Source: Anaerocolumna sp. MB42-C2
GTDB lineage: Bacteria > Bacillota > Clostridia > Lachnospirales > Lachnospiraceae
Direction: 5' to 3'
DNA length: 64,000 nucleotides
Assembly (NCBI RefSeq): GCF_030913705.1
Contig: NZ_CP133190.1
Location: 3,177,501-3,241,500, forward strand
Below the pieces are notes generated by a model. The model worked only from the letters and a program-made list of their open reading frames with translations. It was not told where the DNA came from and did no database searches. Position numbers and translations under genes: made by a program. Below are positions 44,251-53,381 of this stretch, piece by piece. The first letter of the stretch is position 1. The number at the start of each line of letters is the position of its first letter.

Positions 44251-45121
44251 TTATATTACCCGCCTTTTTTATAAAAAAATGAAAAATAGAATTGATGATA
44301 AAAACAAACACAAACAGTACTAAACCAATACCAATCAATACTCCTCTGGTTTGTTCTGTTGCATAGGACATTTCGGTAACAATAGCCGTTGTTAAGAAAC
44401 GGGCCGGTTCCGTCATTTTCGGCATCTGGGGAATGTTACCGGCTACCATGATAACCGCCATGGTTTCGCCGATTGCCCTGCCCACTCCAAGGAGAACCGC
44501 TGCCATGATCCCCGATTTCGCTGCCGGCAGTACTACCGTAAATAGAGCATACTCCTTACGGACTCCTAGGGCAAAGGCAGTTTCCAGATAACTTTGGTTT
44601 ACCGCATTGATACTCGACTCACTTACGCTGATAATGGTAGGCAGTGTCATAATAATTAATACAATAATAGCCGAAAGCATGGATAATCCGGAGGATAGAT
44701 CATATAGTCTCTGAACAAAGGGGACGATAAAAATCAGTCCCAAAAAGCCATAAATAACCGAGGGAATACCGGCTAACAAGCTGATAACAGCCCGGATAAC
44801 CGTACCCAGTTTCTTTGGCATCAGCTGTCCGATGGCAAGAGCTACTAAAATTGAAATCGGTACTGCAATCAATACCGTAAAAAAAGTTACATAAAAAGAA
44901 GATAATATAAAGGTTGCTATTCCGTATTGGGGAGGTTCGTTCGCAGAATTCCATACAGTTCCAAATAAAAACTCTTTAAGCCCTACCTTTACGATACTGG
45001 GGCCTCCGTTTGCAATCATGAACACTCCGATTAAAACTACCGATATGATGGTAATTAATGCAAAGAAAAATACGACCGCCTTAAAAATACTGTTATAAAT
45101 ATATACTTTCTGCTTATTCAT
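44243..45121 (-). CDS. pstC: phosphate ABC transporter permease PstC
   Basis: 292 residues from the ATG at 45121, seven bases after GGAGA; a frame start ten codons earlier overlaps the upstream hairpin. Contains GIPSVIYGFLGLIFIVPFVQ and the loop NQSYLETAFALGVRKEYALF, both PstC hallmarks, and six predicted helices. Just upstream is a 26-bp perfect hairpin (45145-45170) that may lower its expression relative to pstS. Confidence 0.95.
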   Translation of the reverse strand: MNKQKVYIYNSIFKAVVFFFALITIISVVLIGVFMIANGGPSIVKVGLKEFLFGTVWNSANEPPQYGIATFILSSFYVTFFTVLIAVPISILVALAIGQLMPKKLGTVIRAVISLLAGIPSVIYGFLGLIFIVPFVQRLYDLSSGLSMLSAIIVLIIMTLPTIISVSESSINAVNQSYLETAFALGVRKEYALFTVVLPAAKSGIMAAVLLGVGRAIGETMAVIMVAGNIPQMPKMTEPARFLTTAIVTEMSYATEQTRGVLIGIGLVLFVFVFIINSIFHFFIKKAGNING

Positions 45122-45144
45122 ATCTTCTCCTTGAGAATAGGATA

Positions 45145-45170
45145 TTGACACTGCCAGGTGGCAGTGTCAA
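45145..45170 (-). promoter_or_regulatory. pstS-pstC intercistronic hairpin
   Basis: TTGACACTGCCA and TGGCAGTGTCAA form a perfect 12-bp stem with a 2-nt loop immediately before the pstC RBS. No T-run follows, so it more likely protects the pstS mRNA end or partially blocks pstC. pst operons commonly need excess PstS. Confidence 0.75.
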
Positions 45171-45302
45171 TAAAAATTCTATATATTAAGACTTTCATTT
45201 ACCTTTATCGATCAATACAAATTGATCTTATGTAAGAAACGATCAGCGGGAACTGTTAATAACTTCATGCGTAATTACTTCCGATTATTATTAAGCTAAG
45301 AA

Positions 45303-46694
45303 TTATTCTGTTACTGTAATTTTACAGGTTGCAGTTTTTTTACCCTCTTTGGTTGTAACTGTGATAACTGCATTTCCTGCTTTTTTACCGGTAACAACAC
45401 CCTTTGAAGAGACAGCCGCTACTTTTTTATCAGAAGAACTCCAGATAACACTTTTGTCAGCGGCAGCGGAAGGATTAACGGTTGCTTTTAAAGTCACGGT
45501 CTTACCTACTGCTACAGAAGCCTCTGCCTTGCTTAATTTAACGCTGGTTACAGGACTTGCTACGGTTACTATACATTTTTTTATTATGTTAGAACCATCT
45601 GTAGTCTTAACTGTAATAGTTGCAGTACCGGCTCCCACGCCTTTGATCATACCGGTGGAAGAAACAGTCGCAACAGCGAGATTTGAGGAGATATAAGTTA
45701 ATTTCTTATCACTTGCATCTGCAGGCTGGATAGTTGCAGTTAAAGAATAGCTGAAACCGGGATTAATTGTAACGGAGGTACTTCTTAAGGTGATATCTGT
45801 AGCTTTTGTTCTAACAAGACCATTTTTAATAAAACCTAATTTATCAATAATCTTCTGTCCGTCAGCGCTTGCAATGAAATCTAAAAATGACTGTGCGGAA
45901 GGAGATATTGTTTTATTCTTATTATAAACAAGCAAGAAAGGTCTCTTAATTGCATATGTACCATCTGCTACAGTATACTTAGACGGTTCAACGCCCTCTA
46001 TTTTCAGAGCCTTTACTTTCGTTTCATCCATATCTCCAAGAGACATATAACCAATCGCTCCGGTATTATTCTGAATGGCTGTCTGAACAGCACCTGTACT
46101 TGATAAGGAGCCGTCAAGTTTTAAATCATAACCGCCAGGAAGTGCCTTGCCATAATCTACTTTAAAAAAGTCTTCAAAGCAGCTTCTGGTACCGGAACCG
46201 GCTTCACGTCCAAAAGGAGCAATCTTAGTACTTTTTGAATAAGAATCACTGATCTGATTCCAATTAGCAGCAGAATCATCTTTCGTATAGATTTTATATA
46301 GATGTGCAGGAGAAATCTCATTAAGTGGGTTCTTTTTATTTACAACAACAGCAAGTCCGTCCATACAAATCTGAATTTGGTTCAGTACTGCTGACTCATC
46401 ACTTGTTAACGCTCTGCTTGACATACCAAAATCAACCGTGCTATTGGAACTCTCGGCATCAGCAATACCTGATCCGGAACCGGTAACATTCTGTTCAATA
46501 ATTTTGATACCTGGGTTTTTAGCCATAAACGCCTCTGCAAGGGCCTGAATAAGCGGATTAACCGAGGTTGAACCAGAAAATACAACTGTTTTTGAATCTG
46601 CAGCAAATACCGTCGTTGGTACAAAAGAAAAACTGGTAAAAAGCATTGTCACTAATAAAACTAATGATGAAACCTTTTTTGCATAATTTTTCAT
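45303..46694 (-). CDS. pstS: phosphate-binding protein PstS fused to two bacterial Ig-like (BIG2) domains
   Basis: 463 residues. A signal peptide ends near AFA|ADS with no lipobox Cys, unlike usual Gram-positive PstS lipoproteins. Residues 38-285 are PstS (VVFSGSTSVNPLIQALAEAF; DFGMSSRALTSDE; GREAGSGTRSCFEDFF; NNTGAIGYMS). Residues ~300-378 and ~385-463 are two BIG2 repeats (TSVTINPGFSYSLTATIQPA; KAEASVAVGKTVTLKATVNP). The Ig-like domains may hold the protein in the wall in place of a lipid anchor. First gene of the pst operon; TATAAT lies at 46747-46752 with TTTACTTTTACA just upstream, possibly part of a PhoP site. Confidence 0.93.
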   Translation of the reverse strand: MKNYAKKVSSLVLLVTMLFTSFSFVPTTVFAADSKTVVFSGSTSVNPLIQALAEAFMAKNPGIKIIEQNVTGSGSGIADAESSNSTVDFGMSSRALTSDESAVLNQIQICMDGLAVVVNKKNPLNEISPAHLYKIYTKDDSAANWNQISDSYSKSTKIAPFGREAGSGTRSCFEDFFKVDYGKALPGGYDLKLDGSLSSTGAVQTAIQNNTGAIGYMSLGDMDETKVKALKIEGVEPSKYTVADGTYAIKRPFLLVYNKNKTISPSAQSFLDFIASADGQKIIDKLGFIKNGLVRTKATDITLRSTSVTINPGFSYSLTATIQPADASDKKLTYISSNLAVATVSSTGMIKGVGAGTATITVKTTDGSNIIKKCIVTVASPVTSVKLSKAEASVAVGKTVTLKATVNPSAAADKSVIWSSSDKKVAAVSSKGVVTGKKAGNAVITVTTKEGKKTATCKITVTE

Positions 46695-46849
46695 ATAAAT
46701 TCTCCTATCATAATATTTTTTATGTACTCTTCATAACTACTTCGTAATTATAGTTTATGAATGTAAAAGTAAATACCAAAAAACCAGGTAATTTATATAT
46801 ATTTTGTAATAAATATGTAAATTTATTATAATATTCCATATTTACAAGC

Positions 46850-46911
46850 AAGGTCTAAAGGGCATATTAACCAAGTATTCGTGACCTTCCACTCGTAAAA
46901 AACATTTGGAG
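46850..46911 (+). ncRNA. orphan preQ1-like riboswitch element
   Basis: AAGGTCTAAAGGGCA (46850-46864) and ATTCGTGACCTTCCACTCGT (46877-46896), followed by AAAAAACA, closely repeat the element upstream of queT at 47969-48060. The P1 stem is degraded here (CAAGTA against CCACTCG) and no queT or other plus-strand gene follows before the terminator at 47043. Likely a duplicated and decaying aptamer. Confidence 0.5.
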
Positions 46912-47042
46912 TAGGTTCTTTTCTCTGCCTTTATCAGCCTTTATCTTTCCCACGGATGCAGGCTTTTTATATAATTTACGTTTTCTCTCTTTTCATCTGA
47001 TTTTATCCGTTTCACGTAAGAACTGAGTCAAAAATAGAGTCA

Positions 47043-47072
47043 AAAAAGAGGACTAAGCTCAGTCCTCTTTTT
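47043..47072. terminator. bidirectional terminator
   Basis: AAAAAGAGGACT (47043-47054) pairs perfectly with AGTCCTCTTTTT (47061-47072). U-runs appear on both strands. It closes the CPBP gene (minus) and any plus transcript from the orphan riboswitch. Confidence 0.88.
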
Positions 47073-47127
47073 CTTCTTATCTACTAATTTTTATTGATTT
47101 CCTTGTTCCTGTTCCGTTTTAAAAATA

Positions 47128-47805
47128 TCATATTAATAATTTATTTATTAGTATGGCAACAAAAAGCACAATGCCCTGTATTAAAAAAACCAGTAAAATA
47201 TTGTTATATGCATCGCTATAGGTTGTTGCTATATCCCAGGCAACATGGAAACCGATTAACGGAATCAAGGAACCCACCACTTTATAAAGAATTGCAAAAA
47301 ATACCCCAAAAAGGAATAGTAATATATAGATAAAAACATTAATTTGCTCTGAACTGATAAAATGCAGAGCCGCAAACATAGCAGATGATACTATAATATA
47401 TGATAGCAACGACATATCTTTCATTTTTTGAGCGATATAACCTCTGAAAAATAATTCTTCTGAAAACCCAACAATACAATAATATAATATTGTAAAGCTT
47501 ATAGCCTCTGTATTATGTTGTATATCTCCTGTTAATAAATCATAGAAAAGTGGCACCATACCTATAAGCAAAAATAGAAGCATTATAATCAATATTTTTA
47601 CTGACCAGTTAAAACCTAATTCTTTAAATGAGGATTGATCTATTATTTTTACACAAAATAGAGTAACCACACAGATACTTGCAAATGGAATAATCCTGGA
47701 AATGTCACCCCCATGAATTCCCATTCCCGAGAGAATTAGTAAACATCCATACATGGCTCCAATCATAATAATTTCAATTAATATTAACAATAGTATTTTT
47801 TTCAT
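47128..47805 (-). CDS. CPBP-family intramembrane metalloprotease
   Basis: 225 residues with eight predicted helices. The catalytic motifs are clear: FSEELFFRGYIAQKM (EExxxR) near residue 117 and AMFAALHFIS (FxxxH) near 151, plus GFHVAWDIATT near the C-terminus (HxxxN/D variant). CAAX prenyl-protease-like proteins in bacteria often protect against bacteriocins or process membrane peptides; which applies is unknown. Monocistronic. Confidence 0.88.
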   Translation of the reverse strand: MKKILLLILIEIIMIGAMYGCLLILSGMGIHGGDISRIIPFASICVVTLFCVKIIDQSSFKELGFNWSVKILIIMLLFLLIGMVPLFYDLLTGDIQHNTEAISFTILYYCIVGFSEELFFRGYIAQKMKDMSLLSYIIVSSAMFAALHFISSEQINVFIYILLFLFGVFFAILYKVVGSLIPLIGFHVAWDIATTYSDAYNNILLVFLIQGIVLFVAILINKLLI

Positions 47806-47957
47806 TTTATACCCCTTATATTCTTTATAAATTATAACGAATTTAATGGTAAAAAATCTTCAAAGTATTAATCAGTTATAAATTTCTAACATTGCAAAAC
47901 CTACATCAGCACTTGACAACTTCCAATTACATGCTATACTAATAAAGTCGCAAATGC

Positions 47958-48070
47958 CCATAAAAACAAGGTCTTAAGGGCAAAACATAAGAGAAACCAA
48001 AAACTCTTTCTCTTATGTTTCATAACCGAGTGTTCGTGACCTTCCACTCGTAAAACAAAACTAAAGGAGA
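47958..48070 (+). ncRNA. preQ1-I riboswitch controlling queT
   Basis: The aptamer CGAGTG-TTCGTGACCTTC-CACTCG (48027-48050) followed by the A-rich tail TAAAACAAAACTAAAGGAG closely matches preQ1-I: stem, 12-nt loop, and the T. tengcongensis-like tail ACAAAACAAGG that includes the ribosome binding site. preQ1 binding would tie up the RBS and shut off translation. An upstream arm has a 14-bp perfect stem (47983-47996 with 48007-48020) and AAGGTC (47969-47974), which can pair with GACCTT in the aptamer loop, so an extra alternative pairing is possible. preQ1 switches before queT are established. Confidence 0.82.
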
Positions 48071-48077
48071 ATTTCAT

Positions 48078-48563
48078 ATGAAAAACAAAACTCTATTTAT
48101 CACACAGGCTGCTTTGATTGCGGCTATCTACGTGGTTCTGGTTTATGTGTTTAAACCAATCAGCTTTTCCTATATACAGGTAAGAATTGCTGAAGCATTA
48201 ACCATTTTACCCTATTTCACACCTGCTGCCATACCGGGTCTAACCATCGGATGTTTATTAGCCAATTTACTTACCGGAGCAGATCTGATGGACATTATTT
48301 TTGGTTCCCTGGCTACCTTAATCGGCGCAATTGGTTCCTACCTTTTAAGAAAACAGAAATTCCTTGTTCCCATCCCGCCCATCTTAGCTAATTCAATTAT
48401 CGTACCGTGGATACTCCGGTATGCTTATGCAATGGTTTTGCCCATTCCCTTTATGATGCTGACCGTTGGAATAGGCGAAATTATATCCTGCGGGTTACTG
48501 GGTTTGTTATTATTATTTGTTCTTAATAATTACAGAAACATAATTTTTAAATATAATACTTGA
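48078..48563 (+). CDS. queT: queuosine precursor transporter QueT
   Basis: 161 residues. LFITQAALIAAIYVVLVYVF, YIQVRIAEALTILPYFTPAA and GLTIGCLLANLLTGADLMDI with the GSLATLIGAIGSYLLR segment identify QueT, an ECF S-component for preQ1/queuine. It uses the general ECF energy module encoded elsewhere. Expression is under the preQ1-I riboswitch whose tail contains the RBS (AAGGAGA, 8 bases before ATG). Confidence 0.94.
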   Translation: MKNKTLFITQAALIAAIYVVLVYVFKPISFSYIQVRIAEALTILPYFTPAAIPGLTIGCLLANLLTGADLMDIIFGSLATLIGAIGSYLLRKQKFLVPIPPILANSIIVPWILRYAYAMVLPIPFMMLTVGIGEIISCGLLGLLLLFVLNNYRNIIFKYNT

Positions 48564-48572
48564 TTCAAAAAT

Positions 48573-48661
48573 AGGGCTGATGCAAATATCAATAATCATC
48601 TTACTTTAATCGCTAATAAGATAATTTTGAATTTTGCCACAGCCCTGTTTTTTGTGTCTCA
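48573..48661 (+). terminator. probable terminator after queT
   Basis: AGGGCTG (48573-48579) can pair with CAGCCCT (48650-48656) followed by GTTTTTT. The 70-nt loop contains smaller helices. Strong enough for termination, but the long loop lowers confidence. Confidence 0.6.
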
Positions 48662-48714
48662 CTCTGGAATTTACACTAATCTAAATCTTCTGCTAATTAT
48701 CAGAACTAAAATAA

Positions 48715-51369
48715 TTACTTCTGTTTTATTTCCGTTTTATCTCTCATTCTTTGAAAACATTTAACGATTTCCACAATAGGAATAACCACCATACCAAGTC
48801 CCATTGCGGTCAGATATTCAAGCACCGATATACTTTCAAATTGAAAAGCGTTTGCTAACGGTGGAACGAATATTACTGCAGATGTTAATATAAAGGAAGC
48901 AATCATGGCACCATATAAATATTTATTATGATGTTTTATTCGGAAGATGGAGTGGCGCCTGCTTCTCATATTCATGGAATGAAACATTTCCGCCATGGAA
49001 AGGGTTAAGAAAGCCATTGTGATTCCATCAGGGCTTTCCGCTATTTCAAATACTCCTGACTCAATATAGTGTCCGACAAAATAAGCTATAACCGTTACTG
49101 CGGTAATCATAATTCCCTGCCAGATAACGTCAGAACCCAGTCCCCTTGAAAAGATTCCTTCCTTTGCATTTCTTGGAGGACGGTTCATCGTATCGGCTTC
49201 TTCTTTTTCCATACCAAGCGCAACTGCCGGGAATGTATCGGTAATCAGATTAATCCATAGTAAATGTACCGGTTTTAATATGGTAAATCCCAGTAATGTA
49301 GATATAAAGATAGATAACACCTCGGATAAATTGGAGGATAATAAGAATTGGATTGCTTTACGAATGTTATCGTAGATACGTCGGCCTTCCTCCACCGCAT
49401 TTACGATGGAAGCAAAATTATCATCGGCCAATACCATATCTGCAACATTTTTCGTAACATCAGTTCCCGTGATACCCATACCGATACCAATATCGGCCGT
49501 TTTTATGGAGGGTGCATCATTTACACCGTCACCGGTCATAGCAACTATCATCCCCTTACTCTGCCATGCTTTAACGATTCGTACTTTATGTTCCGGCTGT
49601 ACACGGGCATAAACGGAATATTTCACAATATCTTTATCCAGTTTTTCCTCGCTTAATTCGTCCAGTTCTGCTCCGGTTAATGCTTCCGACGCTCCCTCTA
49701 TAATTCCCAGCTGTTTTGCTATGGCAACAGCAGTATCCTTATGATCTCCGGTAATCATAACCGTACGGATACCGGCTGCCTTACATTCGGCTATGGCCGG
49801 TTTTACTTCAGGGCGGATTGGATCAATCATTCCGGTTAATCCGACAAATATAAGCTCCTGTTCCAGATATTCCGGTGATGTATCCTCCGGCAGGTTCTCC
49901 CACCTGCGGTATGCTCCGGCAAGGACACGCAATGCCTGCTCGGCCAAGGTTTTGTTAGCCTTTAGTATTTCACCTTGCATTTCTTTTGTCATAGGTTTTA
50001 TATCAGAACCGTCCCAGTAAGAGGTACAACGGGCAATCAGTACGTCCGGTGCACCTTTGGTATATTGTTCGAACCAACCATTTGGAAGCTTATGTATGGT
50101 ACTCATAAGCTTTCTTCCGGAATCAAAAGGTGCTTCCAGGGCACGTGGTGTTTCAATTTCCGCTTTATTTTTTTGTATTCCAAGCTTATAACCATAATTT
50201 ACAAGAGCTGCCTCCGTAGGCTCTCCCTCTGCTTCATTGGATTCATTCAGATGTGCATCATTGCACAGTGACATCACACGTCCTAACAGATACTCATCTT
50301 TGCCAAAGCTGTCTACTACAGTCATTTTATTTTGTGTTAAAGTACCTGTTTTATCGGAACAAATAACATTGGTACATCCTAACGTTTCAACTGCAGTTAA
50401 TTTTCGGATTACCGCACTTCTTTTTGACATGTTGGTAACACCAATGGATAATACGATTGTTACTACAGCGGCTAGTCCTTCTGGAATAGCAGCTACGGCT
50501 AAAGATACGGCAACCATAAAGGTTTCAAGGATACCCTCCCCTGAAATATCAGGATAAAGACGGAATATATTAAATAAAAAGATCACAACACAGATTCCAA
50601 GAACAAGTGAACTCAGCGTTTTACTGAGCTGGTTTAATTTAAGCTGAAGAGGTGTTGTATTTTCTTTTGCCTTTGTAATGGCATCTGCAATCTTACCCAT
50701 CTCCGTATCCATACCGGCAGCTGTAATTACGGCATTTCCTCTTCCGTATACAACCGTACTGCCCATGTATACCATGTTTTTTCGATCACCAAGGGAGATG
50801 TCTTTCTGCCCGCCTAAATTCAGGACGCTAATAATTTTATCGACCGGAACACTCTCACCGGTCAAAGCAGCTTCTTCCACTTTCATGCTGGCTGTATCTA
50901 ATAGCCTAGCATCTGCAGGGACGGAGTCACCGGCTTCCAGTACGATAACATCACCAACTACCAGCTCTTCGCTTTTTACCTCCTGAATTTTACCGTTACG
51001 TATCACCTTTGATGTTGCTGCCGAAATGGCCTGCAGAGCTTCAATTGCTTTCTCTGCCTTGCTCTCCTGATATACACCCAGGACAGAATTAATGATAACC
51101 ACAACCAGAATGATAATAACATCGGCAAAGGATTCATGGGCGTATACAGCGGTAATACCGGATATCAGCGCGGCTGCAAGCAGGATCAATACCATAGGGT
51201 CTTTTAACTGGTTTAAGAAACGAATAAAAAGCGGATCCTTTTCGGCCTCTTTCAATCTATTCCTGCCGTTTTGTGTAAGCCTCATGTCGGCTTCTTTCTC
51301 AGTAAGACCACTTTCTTTCGTTTTTAACTTCTGTAAAACTTCTTCTGACGTTTGTAAATATTCTTTCAT
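48715..51369 (-). CDS. P-type cation-transporting ATPase (Ca2+/Mn2+ exporter type)
   Basis: 884 residues, type IIA/PMCA-like. The N-terminal cation_ATPase_N, TGES (ALTGESVPVDK), M4 site VAAIPEGLAAVV, phosphorylation site ICSDKTGTLTQNKM, TGDHKDTAVAIAK, hinge VAMTGDGVNDAPSIKTADIG, and M6 NLITDTFPAVALGME are present. M4 has PEGLA rather than PEGLP. The upstream yybP-ykoY riboswitch senses Mn2+, so Mn2+ export is more likely than, or in addition to, Ca2+. Confidence 0.92.
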   Translation of the reverse strand: MKEYLQTSEEVLQKLKTKESGLTEKEADMRLTQNGRNRLKEAEKDPLFIRFLNQLKDPMVLILLAAALISGITAVYAHESFADVIIILVVVIINSVLGVYQESKAEKAIEALQAISAATSKVIRNGKIQEVKSEELVVGDVIVLEAGDSVPADARLLDTASMKVEEAALTGESVPVDKIISVLNLGGQKDISLGDRKNMVYMGSTVVYGRGNAVITAAGMDTEMGKIADAITKAKENTTPLQLKLNQLSKTLSSLVLGICVVIFLFNIFRLYPDISGEGILETFMVAVSLAVAAIPEGLAAVVTIVLSIGVTNMSKRSAVIRKLTAVETLGCTNVICSDKTGTLTQNKMTVVDSFGKDEYLLGRVMSLCNDAHLNESNEAEGEPTEAALVNYGYKLGIQKNKAEIETPRALEAPFDSGRKLMSTIHKLPNGWFEQYTKGAPDVLIARCTSYWDGSDIKPMTKEMQGEILKANKTLAEQALRVLAGAYRRWENLPEDTSPEYLEQELIFVGLTGMIDPIRPEVKPAIAECKAAGIRTVMITGDHKDTAVAIAKQLGIIEGASEALTGAELDELSEEKLDKDIVKYSVYARVQPEHKVRIVKAWQSKGMIVAMTGDGVNDAPSIKTADIGIGMGITGTDVTKNVADMVLADDNFASIVNAVEEGRRIYDNIRKAIQFLLSSNLSEVLSIFISTLLGFTILKPVHLLWINLITDTFPAVALGMEKEEADTMNRPPRNAKEGIFSRGLGSDVIWQGIMITAVTVIAYFVGHYIESGVFEIAESPDGITMAFLTLSMAEMFHSMNMRSRRHSIFRIKHHNKYLYGAMIASFILTSAVIFVPPLANAFQFESISVLEYLTAMGLGMVVIPIVEIVKCFQRMRDKTEIKQK

Positions 51370-51383
51370 TAAATCCTCCTAAT

Positions 51384-51461
51384 AAAAAAAGATCAAGTTA
51401 CTGTACTTGACCTTTTTATTAAAAAAGACCCAGGTACAGTATATTATTCTGTACATGAGTC
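51384..51461 (-). terminator. two riboswitch-linked terminators
   Basis: Terminator 1: GACTCATGTACAG (51449-51461) with CTGTACCTGGGTC (51427-51439), then six U. Its 5' arm contains the CTCAT that forms the 3' side of the riboswitch P1 helix, so the two are mutually exclusive. Terminator 2 (51384-51412): TCAAGT/ACTTGA followed by six U, a second block before the RBS. Confidence 0.8.
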
Positions 51462-51547
51462 TCATATTTTAAGATAAGCCAGACTGCGTAAACAGCCAGG
51501 GTTGTTGACTTACCACGCTATTACATAAGCGCTAATTACTCCCTCAT
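51455..51547 (-). ncRNA. yybP-ykoY (manganese) riboswitch
   Basis: P1 ATGAG (51543-51547) pairs with CTCAT (51455-51459). Just inside are the class-defining strands GGAGTA(ATTAGC) on the 5' side and ATATGAGA on the 3' side. The middle contains CAACAACCCTGGCTG and GCAGTCTGGCTTATC, which form the second leg. Mn2+ stabilises P1, frees the anti-terminated form and turns the downstream gene on. It lies between a strong promoter and the P-type ATPase gene, as in known examples. Confidence 0.8.
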
Positions 51548-51562
51548 TCATTTAATATTGGA

Positions 51563-51591
51563 ATAATAGCATGGTGTTTAATAATTGTCAA
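51563..51591 (-). promoter_or_regulatory. promoter of the ATPase/riboswitch transcript
   Basis: -35 TTGACA (51586-51591), 17-bp spacer, -10 TATTAT (51563-51568), minus strand, with the riboswitch beginning about 15 nt past the expected start point. Confidence 0.8.
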
Positions 51592-51725
51592 TACAATGTC
51601 AGTTTTTTATTAAAATTTAATAACATTAGGGATGATTTACATAACACAATCAAACATCACCCCCTACAAAGTCTTTTGGGAGTAAAACACCCGTCTTAAC
51701 TGCGAGTTAACTGTTTCGAGTCATC

Positions 51726-53117
51726 TTATAACTCACAATTATTAACGGTACGCGGAAATGGAATGACATCTCTGATATTACCCATACCGGTTAAATACAT
51801 AACGCAGCGCTCAAAACCTAATCCGAAGCCGGCATGTCTTGCAGAACCGAATTTTCTAAGATCCAAATAAAATTCATAGTCCTCTTTCTTAAGGCCTAAT
51901 TTGTCCATTCTGGCAACTAATTTATCATAGTTATCCTCTCTCTGGCTTCCTCCGATAATTTCACCGATACCGGGTACTAACAGATCCATTGCTGCCACCG
52001 TTTTATTATCTTCATTTAACTTCATATAAAAAGCTTTAATCTCTTTTGGATAGTCTGTTACAAATACCGGCTTTTTATAAATTTCTTCCGTTAAATATCT
52101 CTCATGCTCTGTTTGCAGATCGCAGCCCCAGCTTACTTTATATTCAAAATTATCGTTATTTTTCATAAGAAGTTCAACCGCTTCCGTATAAGTAACATGT
52201 CCGAACTCAGAGTTCATAACATGTTCCAGTCTCTCCAAAAGACCCTTATCCACAAATTGATTAAAAAACTTCATTTCCTCCGGCGCATGGTCTAACACAT
52301 AACGAATTACGAATTTAATCATACCTTCCGCCAAAGCCATATCATCCTTTAAATCAGCGAAAGCAATCTCCGGCTCTATCATCCAGAATTCCGCTGCGTG
52401 ACGTGTGGTATTGGAATTTTCTGCACGAAAAGTTGGTCCGAAAGTATAAATATTACGAAAAGCCATGGCATAAGTCTCACCGTTTAACTGTCCGCTTACT
52501 GTTAGATTCGTTCCCTTGCCAAAGAAATCTTCAGAATAATCCACTTTTCCTTCTTTTGTTCTCGGTAAGTTGTCCATATCAAGTGTGGTGACCTTAAACA
52601 TCTCTCCGGCTCCCTCAGCGTCACTGCCTGTAATTAACGGGGTGTGTACGTATACGAAGTCCCTGTCCTGAAAATACTTATGAATTGCATAAGCAATCAG
52701 GGAACGTACACGGAATACTGCCTGAAACGTATTCGTTCTTGGACGTAAATGTGTAATCGTTCTTAAGAATTCCAGGCTGTGTCTTTTCTTCTGCAACGGA
52801 TAATCTGTTGTGGAAAAACCTTCTACTAAAACGGACTTTGCCTGTATTTCAAAAGGCTGCTGCGCTTGTGGAGTAGCCACCAGCTCACCCTCAACGATAA
52901 TTGCCGATCCCACATTTAACTTGGATATTTCAGCAAAATTCTCCATACTGTTTTGGTAAACAATCTGTAATGTTTCAAAATAAGTACCATCATGCAATAC
53001 AATAAAACCGAAAGCTTTGGAATCCCTGACGCTTCTTACCCAGCCTCCTGCCTTTATATTTTTACCAATATACTTTTCTTTTTCTCGATACAATTCCCGA
53101 ATTGTAATCAATTCCAT
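51726..53117 (-). CDS. asnS: asparaginyl-tRNA synthetase
   Basis: 463 residues. Anticodon-binding OB fold at residues 1-110 ([20 protein letters not shown]). Class II motifs: motif 2 [20 protein letters not shown], motif 3 [26 protein letters not shown] and [16 protein letters not shown] fit AsnRS rather than AspRS. Full length for bacterial AsnRS. Charges tRNA-Asn; its presence suggests direct Asn charging. Confidence 0.96.
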   Translation of the reverse strand: MELITIRELYREKEKYIGKNIKAGGWVRSVRDSKAFGFIVLHDGTYFETLQIVYQNSMENFAEISKLNVGSAIIVEGELVATPQAQQPFEIQAKSVLVEGFSTTDYPLQKKRHSLEFLRTITHLRPRTNTFQAVFRVRSLIAYAIHKYFQDRDFVYVHTPLITGSDAEGAGEMFKVTTLDMDNLPRTKEGKVDYSEDFFGKGTNLTVSGQLNGETYAMAFRNIYTFGPTFRAENSNTTRHAAEFWMIEPEIAFADLKDDMALAEGMIKFVIRYVLDHAPEEMKFFNQFVDKGLLERLEHVMNSEFGHVTYTEAVELLMKNNDNFEYKVSWGCDLQTEHERYLTEEIYKKPVFVTDYPKEIKAFYMKLNEDNKTVAAMDLLVPGIGEIIGGSQREDNYDKLVARMDKLGLKKEDYEFYLDLRKFGSARHAGFGLGFERCVMYLTGMGNIRDVIPFPRTVNNCEL

Positions 53118-53241
53118 ATATCTGGCTCCTTTGTAATTTTATTCATTATTGATTAGATTAAAGAACTTAAAAACCTTGTTCCCGATCTTGTTACATTGTT
53201 CAGAAATTACAGCCAAGTTTGTAACTTTCTCACTCCTTTTA

Positions 53242-53269
53242 ATTATATCATATCATAGTATGATTACAA
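53242..53269 (-). promoter_or_regulatory. asnS promoter
   Basis: -35 TTGTAA (53264-53269), 16-bp spacer, -10 TATAAT (53242-53247) on the minus strand, about 125 bp upstream of the asnS start. The leader is too short for a T-box and shows no T-box consensus. Confidence 0.55.
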
Positions 53270-53300
53270 CCGAAAAGTTTTATGTGTATGAAAGAATCCT

Positions 53301-53329
53301 TTGACAGTGATATGCAGAAGTGCTAGAAT
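53301..53329 (+). promoter_or_regulatory. promoter of the sensory hydrogenase operon
   Basis: -35 TTGACA (53301-53306), 17-bp spacer, -10 TAGAAT (53324-53329), plus strand, about 45 nt before the first start codon at 53382. Confidence 0.8.
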
Positions 53330-53381
53330 TAATTTTAGACATTGTTAAATAAAAAACAATCTTTATTAGGAGGATAAAGGT

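Larger units (their letters stand above)
46695..47127. other. non-coding region between pstS and CPBP gene
   Basis: 433 bp without a gene. It contains the pstS promoter region (minus), an orphan preQ1-like element on the plus strand (46850-46911), short palindromes, and the bidirectional terminator at 47043-47072. Confidence 0.6.

Noticed and set aside
53118..53240. T-box riboswitch upstream of asnS
   Set aside because: Leader is only about 120 nt and lacks the T-box sequence and a terminator/antiterminator pair.
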